Of a stretch of DNA of 64,000 nt, positions 50,526 to 61,111 are shown one piece after another. Position numbers and translations under genes: made by a program. The DNA lies in contig OX030957.1 in NCBI GenBank assembly GCA_943735955.1, positions 11,580,100 through 11,644,099 of the forward strand, given 5' to 3'. The stretch's first letter is position 1. The number at the start of each line of letters is the position of its first letter. The notes under the pieces were generated by a model. It was not told where the DNA came from. It was given only the letters and a program-made list of their open reading frames with translations, and did not search any database. The DNA is from Piscicola geometra (lineage: Eukaryota; Annelida; Clitellata; Hirudinida; Piscicolidae).

Positions 50526-51062
50526 ATCCTTAGTGTGGAAGAATAATAAGAAACAAGTTTGGGATAAAAAAGAAATAAATACCAAGACTTTTATTAGAGA
50601 AAATTTAATTATATTTTGTACAGCCAGACCAAGCTGCAGTGCCTTTGAGAAAAAAAACAAATGATGGTTATTTAGACCTATTATGTTTGTTTTTATAACG
50701 TAAAAATTATAATAAAATTATAATATTATCAAATTATACGAATGATTTTATATTTGCAGCTGTGGAGAATAAGAATGTCATCAAAAAACATATTTCTAAC
50801 ATTATTGAAGAATTAATAATAATGAATGAAGAAAAAAATTCAGAAGAGAATCGAGTTGCGGGAACGGGACGGGACGGGAATCAAAATTCTGATGTCCCAT
50901 CGGGAACGGGACGGGACGGGAAAACAAATTTCGGAAACGGGACGGGACAGGAATCAAAATTCTGATGGTCCATCGGGAACGGGACAGGACGGGAAAAGAA
51001 AATTCGGGAACGGGATTGGACCGGAAATGAAAAATCGTCCATGTTCGACCTCTATTCCCAAA

Positions 51063-51410
51063 TGAAAAATATTTTCTAAATCACGTTTGAAGATTGCGAT
51101 TGAAAAATAACTTTTTTGAATAAGTTTTCAAAAGCTAGAATGGGGTAGAGGAGCAAAGTCAAGAGAGAGGATCTTAACACACTTGAGCAGGCCAGCAAAT
51201 AATTATTAAATAATTTTGCAAACTTGATTGCCAAACAATTTGGCAGCCTAAAACGTAAAGCTTCGTCTTTTGCTTTAGGATTGGCAATAGTCAAATAAAT
51301 ATATTTTTTATATTTAATTCGCTTGTAAACGCGCCTCTTCGAGACATAAATAGGGAAATAACATAATGTGATTTGAAAAAGATTTTGATTTTTGCATGCT
51401 TATATCTTCT
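51063..51410. other. Unrecognised intergenic sequence
   Basis: Mixed-composition sequence after the outer hAT element. I see no gene or repeat. Confidence 0.5.
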
Positions 51411-51414
51411 TTAT

Positions 51415-51600
51415 GGAGAACGGGTGGCCGAGTGGTTAACGACTTGTGGCTTATAGCAGAGACGGCGATCTGCTGCAAATCTTGGAAGGTCCTCCTTAGC
51501 GTAGACGGCGATCCTGAGGGTCCTGGAGGGTTCTGGAGGATCCCGGAGAGTCCTGGAGGGTTCTGTGGGCCAAACCACTGAGGTGAATCATTTCACCACC
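51415..51600 (+). mobile_element. tRNA-derived SINE, Ser/Leu-like head
   Basis: GGGTGGCCGAGTGGTTAACG (51422-51441) carries a good A box, TGGCCGAGTGG. The body continues with GGCGATCTGCTGCAAATCTT, a motif also present at about 55093. No clear B box is seen. It is not a tRNA gene, since no cloverleaf closes. Confidence 0.5.
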
Positions 51601-51941
51601 AAAAAGTGGAGTGGTCCAGCCCCCAAGACGCCCCAGGACCGCCTCCCATCGCTTATACGTTCAATCCCCACATATCATAGCAGCGTCAAGTTCCTGATGG
51701 GCCTGCCAAAAAATATCAAGTGCTGGGAACTGGAATTCGTAATTTCCCGCCCAAAGACCTGGCTTGGCAAACGAACAGAATTTATATATTTATTCTAACT
51801 CAGAATAATTTTACATTTCTCAATTTTAATCTTTGCCTAAATAATGTTTGGACTTTGAAACTTAAAGAGCTGTTTTTTATAAAAAATAAATAGTTTTTAA
51901 AATTAATTTAATGTGATTTTAACTTGTTTTCGTGTAACAGT

Positions 51942-52140
51942 GAGCGGGTTGGCTTAGATGTAAAGTCGTTAGACCTGCAACTAAAAGGTCGCCACTTCGA
52001 ATCCCTGTTCAGCCGACCGTGAGCTATCATATACCTAGTGTATATGATGCGGTGTTTCACGACCTATGTCGTGTGAGTGGCGCCTCAGTTGCGTGCCTTG
52101 GCGCATTATAAATACGCACTATTTATTTTATTTTTTATTA
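51942..52140 (+). mobile_element. tRNA-derived SINE, copy 1
   Basis: The head GAGCGGGTTGGCTTAGATGT has an A box and ACTTCGAATCC (51994-52004) a B box of polymerase III type. The body includes AGCTATCATATACCTAGTGT and GATGCGGTGTTTCACGACCT and ends in CGCATTATAAATACGCAC then T/A-rich sequence. A second copy lies in opposite orientation 140 bp on. Confidence 0.75.
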
Positions 52141-52282
52141 TAACTAAGGAAGCCATGGGATGATTATGATTCAAGCGACTAAAAAATTAAAGTAATCATT
52201 AGTTTGCAATTTTAAAAAAACTGCTTCGTTTCCAAATAAGTTTTGTAACCACTGATATTTTTTAATGCTCTGAATTATTCAC

Positions 52283-52519
52283 AGCCTGACAGACGCAGGC
52301 CATGTTACAATGGTTCTGAGAACCATGGTTCCTATGCGCCAAAGACGCCACTCCACACGACGAACACATCTTTCAATGCATACGTCGCAAACACCGCATC
52401 ATATAAATAGGTATATCATATACCGTATATGATAGTTCATGGTATCTCGTCAGCGATTCGAAGAGGCAACCTTTGAGTCGCAAGTCCGACGTCTACTGTC
52501 TAAGCCATCCTTGCACTCC
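52283..52519 (-). mobile_element. tRNA-derived SINE, copy 2, inverted
   Basis: Read on the minus strand it starts GGAGTGCAAGGATGGCTTAG, has the B box CTTCGAATCGC (52463-52453), and repeats the body ACTATCATATACGGTATATG and GATGCGGTGTTTGCGACG of copy 1. It diverges from copy 1 by many substitutions, so both are old. Confidence 0.72.
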
Positions 52520-52684
52520 AATATATTTGGATAAGTTAACAAGTTTCGTGGATCAAACGATTTTTGACTTAAAGAGTTTTTACTTTTGAAGGAACTGTAC
52601 TTTTCGATAACTTCAACTAGGATTTTGTAAATTAACTCGAGTTTTCAATAAACTTTTATTTTGTTATAAAATTTGAATTTGAAT

Positions 52685-52735
52685 TTAAGCAAAGAGCGCT
52701 ATAGAAATTTATTTGATTGATTGATTGATTGAATT
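52685..52735 (+). mobile_element. LINE/SINE tail
   Basis: AAAGAGCGCTATAGAAATTT and ATTTGATTGATTGATTGATT, the same tail as at 41437. The following 52740-53120 is unrecognised AT-rich DNA. Confidence 0.55.
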
Positions 52736-53124
52736 AGAACTAAGGTGTAATACCTTGTCATTCTGCCTGCGTGGATTAGTTTTCTAAGCAGGAGTTCAGA
52801 GTGTCTTTCGCTTTCTACGTGTGTTCTCCATGGTATCAAAGTATTTTTCTCAAAATCGAAAAGCCAATTTCTACTTCCTCTATTAACTCCCTATTCTAAG
52901 CTCGATACCGACCCTCAATTCTAGGTACAGTTATGAATCATTTTTATTGAAAAGGTTTGAAACAAATGAGTTCGTATAATTTATTGAAAAAAATATCTTC
53001 TTATACCATGAGTAAAATTTCTATTATAACTTAAAAGTTTTTTATTCAAAATGGAATTTAGAATACCAAAGGGTTTACAATTAGTAAACCAAATCTTCAC
53101 TGATTTTAACAAGGAGAACTCCCT

Positions 53125-54178
53125 TTAAATGGAGATCATCATCCTTATAGATTTGAGCGACGTCTCGTACGTCTTATCAAACGACTTCCAGTTCACTCCG
53201 ACTCCGTACTCCTTCACTTCGCCGTTGTACTTCCCGTTCGGATTGCACATATGGCATTTAGTGTACCACCAGCCTCCGAAAAACTTTATAGCACAGTTTT
53301 CTTTTTCAAGAATATCATTGTCTGCGTCCTTGGCTGTGAATACCATGCCACTGTGGGCGGTCATCATGTCACCTGAAAAGGGGTTTCAATTGATCAAACT
53401 GACAAAGTTATTTATAGATTATTTTATTTCTAATTTTAGTTAGTTACCTGCGGTTCCACTATATCCAGAAACGGTGAGCTTGTACTTTTCCTCGGGCCCT
53501 GCAACCTGGAAGCTCTCGTATTTGGCGCATTTCTTCACGCCGTCGAAACCTTCCATCGCGACCAGCAGTTTGGCGGGCGTAGCTGTCAGCTTGTAGAGAT
53601 TCGTGAGTCCTGGACGAGAAGAGTTTATTTGGAAAGATTAACTAACTATGCATGGTATAATGCTCAAAACGGTTCTAGGGCAGATGCTATTTTGAAGATT
53701 ATAGATCAAAACCTGATAAATGACAAGTTTTAAATTATTCAAAAATTCATCAAGTCGACAAAATTAACTCGCCTATCCAAAAACTTCCATCAATTTCTCC
53801 GAATCCGCTTTCGTACTCCTCGTAAAGTCTAAAAAAGGACACATTGGCATCAATTCTCCTCTGGAAAGTCTGGTGGGAAAACGAACTTTTAATGTATTTT
53901 CCATTGAAACAATAATGCGTTGTGAAAAATCATTTTCAAGTTCATATAACTTCAAAACGTAATAATATTTGCTTAAATTAAAAATAATTTTGTTTTGAAG
54001 AGGCATTGGAAAGGCTTTATTACTCTGGACAAAGACTCACCATCCATTTCTCAGTGCCCCTCAGCTCTGCACACTCCGCCGCGTCGCTAGCAGTGGTGAA
54101 GGTGCCTTCGTCGATGCAGACCTCTTGGTGCGAGAGAGCACAGAACAGACTCAAAACCAATAACAACGCATAAATCAT
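53125..54178 (-). CDS. Secreted fibrinogen-domain protein B
   Basis: Four exons: 54178-54041, 53869-53773, 53609-53448 and 53372-53125, giving 214 residues with exon lengths (138, 97, 162, 248) identical to gene A. It starts with the signal peptide MIYALLLVLSLFCALSHQ, then EVCIDEGTF, TFQRRIDANVSFFRLYEEY, GSFWIG, LLVAMEGFDG, VSGYSGTAGD, the calcium site DADND, CAIKFFGGWWYTKCHMCN and the end SLKSIRMMISI. It is a tandem paralog of the gene at 45296-46634 and probably a secreted lectin-like protein. Exon 2 ends at ATAG|GCGAGT, a GC donor; gene A uses GTAAAA at the same place. The start is the only Met before the signal peptide. Confidence 0.9.
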
Positions 54179-54217
54179 CTTGAACTTTTCTGATTCAGGC
54201 TCCTATTTTCTGTCGGG

Positions 54218-54225
54218 TAAATATA
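54218..54225 (-). promoter_or_regulatory. TATA box of fibrinogen-domain gene B
   Basis: TATATTTA on the minus strand, about 40 bp before the start codon at 54178, in the same position as the TATA-like box of gene A. Confidence 0.55.
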
Positions 54226-54256
54226 GGCAAAAATGTCGGTGAGGATGACGGTTTTT

Positions 54257-54302
54257 TTCATACGTGGCTTTTGACGTATTGATTTGTTGCCGATAAACAT
54301 TT
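54257..54302 (-). promoter_or_regulatory. Upstream block shared with fibrinogen-domain gene A
   Basis: TTCATACGTGGCTTTTGACG, TATTGATTTGTTG and GATAAACATTT (plus strand) align with 46715-46764. Confidence 0.55.
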
Positions 54303-54445
54303 CTGAAAAAGCTGATAACAAATTCTGGTCTAATGAAACATTCAGTGATTAATTGCAAACGTTTGAAATGTGGTTATTTCAACCACATTTCATCTCATTC
54401 GTTTACTAATTTTGTTGAAACTTAATTTATTATTTTGGTAATCAA

Positions 54446-54985
54446 GACAGAGCTAGCGAGTTGTGCTGCAGTCTCCATCTTGGGTGTTATTCCCGTACAC
54501 ACCACGACTGCCTCTCCATGACGACACTTCTTCCCACCTCCACACTGCCCTCCTCCCACTCCCACCACCCTCACTCCCTCCCCACTACTGCAATAACAAC
54601 TGGCCACCAGAATTGTTTACAACAGCGCACTAACATCTGTTCCTTATTTTATTATTTTGTGCAGCCGTGGAAAACATTTAATGCTGCGTCATGAAATGTA
54701 GATCTACGATTGTTAGAAGTACGGCAACAACAAATGTCAATCACATTGGGCGGCTTTTTAAACTCCTAGTTTTGAACGAATACCCAAGTAAGCAAAAAAT
54801 CTTTTTGTTTTAGACAGGGCTAGCGAGTTGTGCTGCAGTCTCCATCTTGAGTGTTCTTTCCGTACGCACTACAACTGCATCTCATCACCACGCCTCTTCC
54901 CATCTCCACACTGCCATCCTCCCACTCCCACCACCCTCACTCCCTCTTCACTACGGCAATAACAACTGCCCACCAGAACTCCTTT
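54446..54985 (+). repeat. Tandem pair of a dispersed repeat (copies 2 and 3)
   Basis: AGAGCTAGCGAGTTGTGCTG and CAGTCTCCATCTTG start both copies (54449 and 54819), followed by the CCACTCCCACCACCCTCACT block also seen at 47854. The family's nature is unknown; it may be a SINE or MITE. Confidence 0.75.
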
Positions 54986-55265
54986 CCCATCTCAATCAAA
55001 GTTATTGTAATTGATCATTCAAACAGTTACAGTTGTTGTGATGACAATTGTTTTTGATTTTCCTGGATCGTTGTGTTAGTCTGATTATGTTCAGAAGCGG
55101 CGATCTGCTGCAAATCGTGGGAGAGGGAGACGGGGTTCTACCTAGCATGGACGATCCTGAGGGGGTTTTGGGGTGTGGACTCCCCTTCCCCCACTTAAAA
55201 AAACCATTCAAACTTCTTTTCTGATACGAATATTTAAGTAAGCAAAAAATAGTTTGGCCTTAGAC

Positions 55266-57703
55266 CAGTGTTTCCCAATCTTTTTCAGTGTTGGCCTCCC
55301 TAAAAAAGTCCTAATGGTAACTTGGCCTCCCCAAATCCCGTCGTCAATAATTGAAAAAATATCAATTTGTTGTAACAATTTTTATTCAGAAAGATTTAAT
55401 TAAAATTAGCATTGTTCATAATGTAAGGTTTTTTAATTTATAAAATGTTATTGAAGCTTAATGAGATGATTGTTGCTGTTTTCCATCACAGAGAAGATGA
55501 AATCGAGGTTCTGTATTAGAAAGAGATACCCTCATATCATTCGAGGCATCCAATCTATTTCTATCTTTATTTTTGATAGATACTAATGTAGAAAACCCTT
55601 TTTCACATAAGTAGGTGGTCGAAAATGGAATCAAAACTGCCATGATTTTTTTAAATAAATTTGGGTATATTTCTTTCAGACTGCACCAAAATTCTGCCAA
55701 TCCTTTGGAATTGAATTCAGCTTTTACCAACTCTTTTGATCGAAGATCAATTAAATCTTCCTTTATTTCTTCTTCATCAGCAACACTATCCAAGCCAATA
55801 ATGAACGGATTTCGTATCCAAAGATTATTTTCCAAATTTTTAGTATCAAAATAACGCTCAAATGATAGTTGGAGAGTTGTGATATGTTGTATAATTTCTT
55901 TTTTTATTTCAACAGACATTGATTTGTTTCCACTGCTACTTATAACATCAGCTAGGTATGGAAAATTTGCAAGGTTTTCAGCTTCTACTCTTCTTTTGTA
56001 CAATGAAAGCTTATTTAAAAATCCTACTAATTTTTCATTGGCGTCGATTATTGTCATTTCTGGTCCTTGCAAACAAAGATAAAATTCATTTAAGAGTGTG
56101 AACAGATCAGCTAAATATGCCATATTAACTATGAAATCAGTCTTCTCAAAGTCACATGCTAACGTTTTTTCTTTTTCTTGCAAAAATGAAGACATCTCAT
56201 CTTTCAGGTCCATTAGTCTTGAAAATATCTTTCCTTTGCTTAACCACCTGACTTCTGTGTAATATAGCAAGACATCGTATTCAGAACCAAGTTCTTGGCA
56301 TAAAACTTTGAATAAACGATGGTTTACTGCTCTTGATCGTATAAAATTGACTATTTTGATCGCTGTAGACATGACAGACTGAAGCTTTGCTGGTAATGTC
56401 TTCACAGCTAGAGCATGGCGATGGAGCATGCAATGAGTTACAAGTGTCTGTGGAGAATTAACTTTGATTAAGGCAGCCAATCCAGATTTGTTACCCAACA
56501 TACTTTGTGCTTCATCAGTACAGACTGAATGTAATTTTGTCAACCAACTAAATTCATTTTTTTCAAAGAAAGTTGCAATCATTTGAAAAACATCTGCAGC
56601 TTTACTAGTTGTCTGAAGTGGTTGGCAAAATACAAATTCTTCTTTAATTTTAAAATTACATACATAAAGAACATACACTAAAAGCTGGCAACACATTGAT
56701 ACATCTGTGGTTTCATCAAGTTGCATACCAACATTAAAAGGACTACTTTTCAGTTCTGACATAACTTGGTCCAAGATATCATTTGAAAGATCTGCTATTC
56801 TGGAACAAATAGCATTATTAGAAAGTGGAATTTCTTCAACCTGTTTTCTTTCTTTTTTTTCAAGAATTAACTCCACCATTTCAAGTGCACAGGGTTTTAT
56901 TAAGGTTTCTCCAATTGTATGTGGTTTTCTTTTTTTGGCAATCAAATAGGCAACTTTGTAAGAAGCCTCAAGAAATGGTTTCTTTGGTTGAGCAAATCCA
57001 ACATTTTTTTATGTTCCAGTGGCTTGAAATCTAGCTCGCTTCAGTTTGAAGGTATCCAGGTTGTCGTTGACATTTCCAGGATGTTTGGTTTCTAAGTGGT
57101 GGCGTAACTTTGCTGGTCTCATTCTATCATTACAATATACTGCTCCGCATAAGAAACATTGTGGCTTTTCAGTGCCATCTTTTTCAGTAATAGTCGTGAA
57201 TCCAAACGCAACGTAGGTTTCGTCATAGCAACGTTTTTTCGACATTATTGAAAACTGAAAATGATAAAAAAACACATATAAAAAAACCTGAAATAATTAA
57301 AAAATCACAAATATAAATTACCAGTTATGTTAGAAACAGCAGACCCAATTTTTTAGTTAAATTATTCAATTAATTGTCTTATTTTATTTATTTTATTGAA
57401 AAAGAAACTCATGCAGGGTATCTCAAAAAACGCGACAGAAAGAAAATGAGGGATTTATGAAAACAGAAATGTGCAAATCCTTATTCAAATAAATACAATA
57501 TGGAAAGCCGTTACGCAAAAACAATTTTCATATAGTATTCAAAAAATCGTTTTTAGCATGATTAAAATTTTGTGATTTAACAAAAATTTATAAAATTATA
57601 TAAATTTATAAAATACATGTAAATAGAACACCTTAGTTGGCCTCCCCTGAAAGATCATTTGGCCTCCCTAAGGGAGGCCGGCCCCACCGGTTGGGAAACC
57701 CTG
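55266..57703 (-). mobile_element. Near-complete ZBED5-like hAT transposon, 2438 bp
   Basis: Inverted ends are CAGTGTTTCCCAATC (55266) and, read inward from 57703, CAGGGTTTCCCAACC. A perfect 8-bp target duplication CCTTAGAC stands at 55258-55265 and 57704-57711. TTGGCCTCCC motifs repeat inside both ends. It carries one transposase gene on the minus strand that is intact but for one stop. This is the best preserved transposon in the window. Confidence 0.95.
55458..57275 (-). pseudogene. ZBED5/SCAND3-like hAT transposase with one internal stop
   Basis: The 606-codon frame runs from MSKKRCYDETYVAFGF to GKQQQSSH. It holds a BED-type zinc finger (CFLC ... HHLETKH, about residues 34-60), the first catalytic Asp in MQLDETTDVS, a second in CTDEAQSMLGNKSG, CMLHRHAL, EVRWLSKG, and the C-terminal dimerisation box CEKGFSTLVSIKNKDRNRL. 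A single TAA (57009-57011) breaks the frame after the zinc finger; the rest stays open in the same frame, with a Met near 56945. The gene was probably active recently. It could also be a host-type ZBED gene, but its place within intact inverted repeats argues for a transposon. Confidence 0.88.
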
Positions 57704-57711
57704 CCTTAGAC

Positions 57712-58223
57712 AGTTATAACTATAACTACATATACTCACACTGTATTACTATATAAATATTCTGTTTTAGGCCATGTTGATGATTATGCTCGCATCAAAA
57801 CAAGAGTTTTAAAATGTTTTCATGGAAAAAAGTGAAAAGATCTGGATCTCAGTACCTAACATTGACTGCTTAAGCGATACATCTTTAACGACTTTCCTAT
57901 GCGTCGTTACAAATTGATAGGGTAACAGTCTGTGACTCTAACGAATCTTTATGAAATTGAGGGACTCTGAGAGTAAGTAATAAAATATGTTAAATTTATA
58001 TTTATAACGTAATTATTCTTACTTAATGCAAATATTATTATGTTTTGAAGTTTTATGAATTTTAAATGGATTTTTCACAACACTTTCTCAATATTGTAAT
58101 AATAAAAACTACTTCAATATATCTAAATTAGATTCTAATCATATATAAAATAATTTTACTCACGCCATTGGCAAACTTTTGAGATAAAAATGAAAAAGAA
58201 AAAAAGGTTGCTTCATACAGGCT
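57712..58223. other. AT-rich intergenic sequence
   Basis: I see no gene. The motif TACAGTAATACATTGTGAGT, repeated at 58350 and 58590, has a relative near 57730 (CATATACTCACACTGTATTA, inverted). Confidence 0.5.
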
Positions 58224-58231
58224 GTATTAAG

Positions 58232-61103
58232 CATGGGCGGCAATCCTGGGGGGGTCCTGGGGTCAGAACTTTTTTTTCATTTTTGTATAAAAAAATTTCT
58301 TTTTGGATATGAGCATAATCGTCAACCATGGCATAAAGGTAAATGTTTATACAGTAATACATTGTGAGTATGTGTAGTTATAGTGATAGCTGTCTAAAAC
58401 AAAAATATTCTTTGCTTGCTTAAATACTCCTTCACCTAGTTTTTTTATCACTATGGCGTAGGCGGGAATCCTGAAGGGGTCTGGGGTCCACCTCTACAAG
58501 AACCCCCACATCTTTTAAAAATACACATTTCTCAACTCTAATTTTAATACGAGCCTAATTGTCAACCATGGGATAAAAAATGCTAATACAGTAATACATT
58601 GTGAGTATGTATGGGCAGCGATGCTAGGGGGGTCCTGGGATCCATCTTAACTTGGAACCATCTCAGTTTTACAAATACAATAATTTCTCAACTCCTATCT
58701 TAATACAAGCATATTCGTTCACCATAGCATGAAACAGAATTTTTATTCAGTAATATATTTTTCCAATTTTCGCAAGCAGACATTCAGAATGCTTTTCAGA
58801 AAATATCGGTTCACTTTTTGCAAGCAGAAAGATTTACATTATTTTTAAAAAATCATTCATATTGTGCTACTTATTTTTCATGGGCGATATTCATAGGGGG
58901 ATTCTGAGATCCACTTCAATATCGACCCTTTCAAATTTTTAGATATACCAAAGTTTGTGAATTTTAAAAGGCTTTGGACATCAACTAAAGTTGTGTTTAA
59001 ATCAAATCACAAGTTTCATATCGCATAACTGCCAAAATGAAATGCTGAGGCTTTTAGCTCATTCTATCGTTAAAAACACAGTGTGCACGTTTAATGCCGA
59101 ATCAAGCCAGTTTGGTGTTGTGGTTGACGGCACATAGGACTGCAATGGGTTAGAGCAAGAATCGATATGCATTCGTTTTTTTGATGAAGCTCTGAATTTA
59201 AATTAACAGTTTATTTGTGTATTCAGCCCACCAGATACGATCGTAAAAACATTATCTGTTATAGTAAAAGATGTTCTGATCAGAATTATGCTACCAATAG
59301 AAAACCTCAGAGCTCAGACTTATGATGGCGCTGCTAACATGAACGGCCGATATAACGGTTGTCAGACTATTATCAGCAGTGAGCATCCGCTTGCATTATT
59401 TTTCCACTATTCTGCACACTGTGAAAATTTTGTTGCCCAGCACACAGCTGCTGCAAATCCCTTTGTGAGCAATTCACTTCAGTTTGTCCAAGAGTTAGGT
59501 GCTTTTTACAATCGTTCAGGGAAGGTCAAGAAGCAGTTAGGGATGCTTTAGTGTCTCTTATAATTGCCTTTCCTGATGAGCCACTGATTAATAAGTATAG
59601 TAAAAAACTTCTTTTTCCTACAAAATGACTGACCAGAGTTTCTACAGTGTCTTCTGTGCTTGAACACTATGAAGTGGTACTTGTTAGCTTGGAATCATTT
59701 GCTCCCATTGGTACTGCTGATGAAACAGCTGAAAGGCTCGAGGCCTTTTTTCAACAGGGCACTACTGCACTGGCCCTCAAGGTAGTTGTTTGGTGTTTTC
59801 ACTTCTGGAACAGTTAAACAATTCGTTGCAATCAGCAAGTACCAAGGTCAGTGGAATGGTTGCAGCGACTGATTCAGTTGTGCAAAAACTGCGTCGCCTA
59901 CAATCAGATGAACAGTTTAACGCTATTTTCAAAGATGTCAATAGTATGGTTTTGGCATATGATCTCGAGCCGATTGCTGTACCTCGGGTGCAAAAGCCGC
60001 CACAAAAGTATTGTGGGCTGGGCCCAGCTTATGTAGCAACAACACCAGAGGAACATTATCGAGCAGCATATTTCGCTGTCATAGACATTGCAATCATGCA
60101 ACTCATAGAAAGGTTCAATCAAGATTCTCTTGGTTTGCGTTCATACTTGCAGCTGGAGACAATGTTGCTAACTGGTGAAGTGAACCTTGATATTTGCAAG
60201 CAGTATCGTGAGTTAAATGAAACTGGTCTTTGTTCACAGTTAGCTATGTTTAAAGACCAGAATGAATACAGAAATTTAGCACAAACGCAAAAAATAATGC
60301 AAGCTATGATCACGGAAGTCAGACATCTGTTTCCTTAGGTTGAAAGATTGATCAGGTTGATGCTTGTGTGTCCAATAACGTCATGTACTGCAAAAAGATC
60401 TTTTAGTGCTTTGCGGCATCTTAAGACTTAGTTGCGTGCACCTATGACACAGCCTCGCTTGAATTCACTGGCCGTTTGTCATGCACATCAGGATATACTT
60501 GACAGTCTGGATTTGAAAAGACTAGCAAAATAACTTGCTAGTCGGTCAGACATTCGAAGGGGTCTTTTTAGAAATTGGAGTAAACGAGCTGTGGGGAGAA
60601 GGCAGGAGGACAGGCAGAGAGGGTATTTTATGTTTTCTAAATGGCCCAGAGTTTATATTTATAATCTAAATATACACTGTGGGCCAAAAAGTATCTCCCA
60701 ATGTATATTTGTTTATAACTTTGGCAAATTTAAATCTATTTGTAATTTTTTTAAACTATTATACTCAGAAATGAATGGAAAACAAGATGTTATAAAATTT
60801 ATTTGATGGCTTGATGGCTAGTTGTAATTGAATATATATAGATGAAAAATAATAAAAGGTACTAAAATTGCTATAGTTTTTCTCCAAATCGCTCAAAGTG
60901 GGAATAGAAAAGTATTTTTATTGAGTACCAAACTTTTTTTTTAATGTTTTGTGATACAAATATTAATAGTTTATACAATAATAATTTGCACTACAGTAAA
61001 CAATACTAAATAGTATTGCTTTTACTGTATTGGTCGATACCGGTTCTTTGATTCCAACCCTGGGGAGGACCCTCCCAAGATTTTCCGCAGATCGCCGCCC
61101 CTG
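58232..61103 (+). mobile_element. ZMYM-like hAT transposon, 2872 bp, decayed
   Basis: The left end CATGGGCGGCAATC pairs with the right end whose complement is CAGGGGCGGCGATC. Flanks are GTATTAAG (58224-58231) and GCATTAAG (61104-61111), an 8-bp duplication with one mismatch. The left arm holds three imperfect copies of a roughly 175-bp block with TACAGTAATACATTGTGAGT and GGGGGGTCCTGGG-type motifs. The transposase remains are on the plus strand. Confidence 0.8.
59020..60530 (+). pseudogene. ZMYM1-like hAT transposase, several stops
   Basis: Pieces in order: LRAQTYDGAANMNGRYNGCQ and HYSAHCENFVAQH (59288-59551), the longest clean stretch at 59790-60338 (182 codons, LNNSLQSASTKVSGM, YVATTPEEHYRAAYF, LQLETMLLTGEVN), then KRSFSALRHLKT and PRLNSLAVCHAHQDI, the hAT dimerisation box. 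Frameshifts near 59550 and 59790 and stops near 59626, 60337 and 60430 show it is dead. The family is that of ZMYM1/DUF4371-type transposases. Confidence 0.78.
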
Positions 61104-61111
61104 GCATTAAG

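Larger units (their letters stand above)
48443..51054 (-). mobile_element. Outer hAT-type element, split by a sister element
   Basis: Its ends are TAGAGGGCGAACCGGGTACC (48443) and the inverted form ending TTCGACCTCTA (51054). The perfect 8-bp target duplication TTCCCAAA stands at 48435-48442 and 51055-51062. The two halves (48443-49011 and 50534-51054, 1090 bp) are the reverse complement of the two arms of the inner element, with an internal deletion. Subterminal GGGAACGGGACGGGAA motifs are repeated on both sides. It has no coding capacity left. Confidence 0.88.

Noticed and set aside
51421..52010. Functional tRNA genes
   Set aside because: A and B box-like motifs are present, but no full cloverleaf, anticodon stem or acceptor pairing could be read; the repeated bodies mark SINEs.
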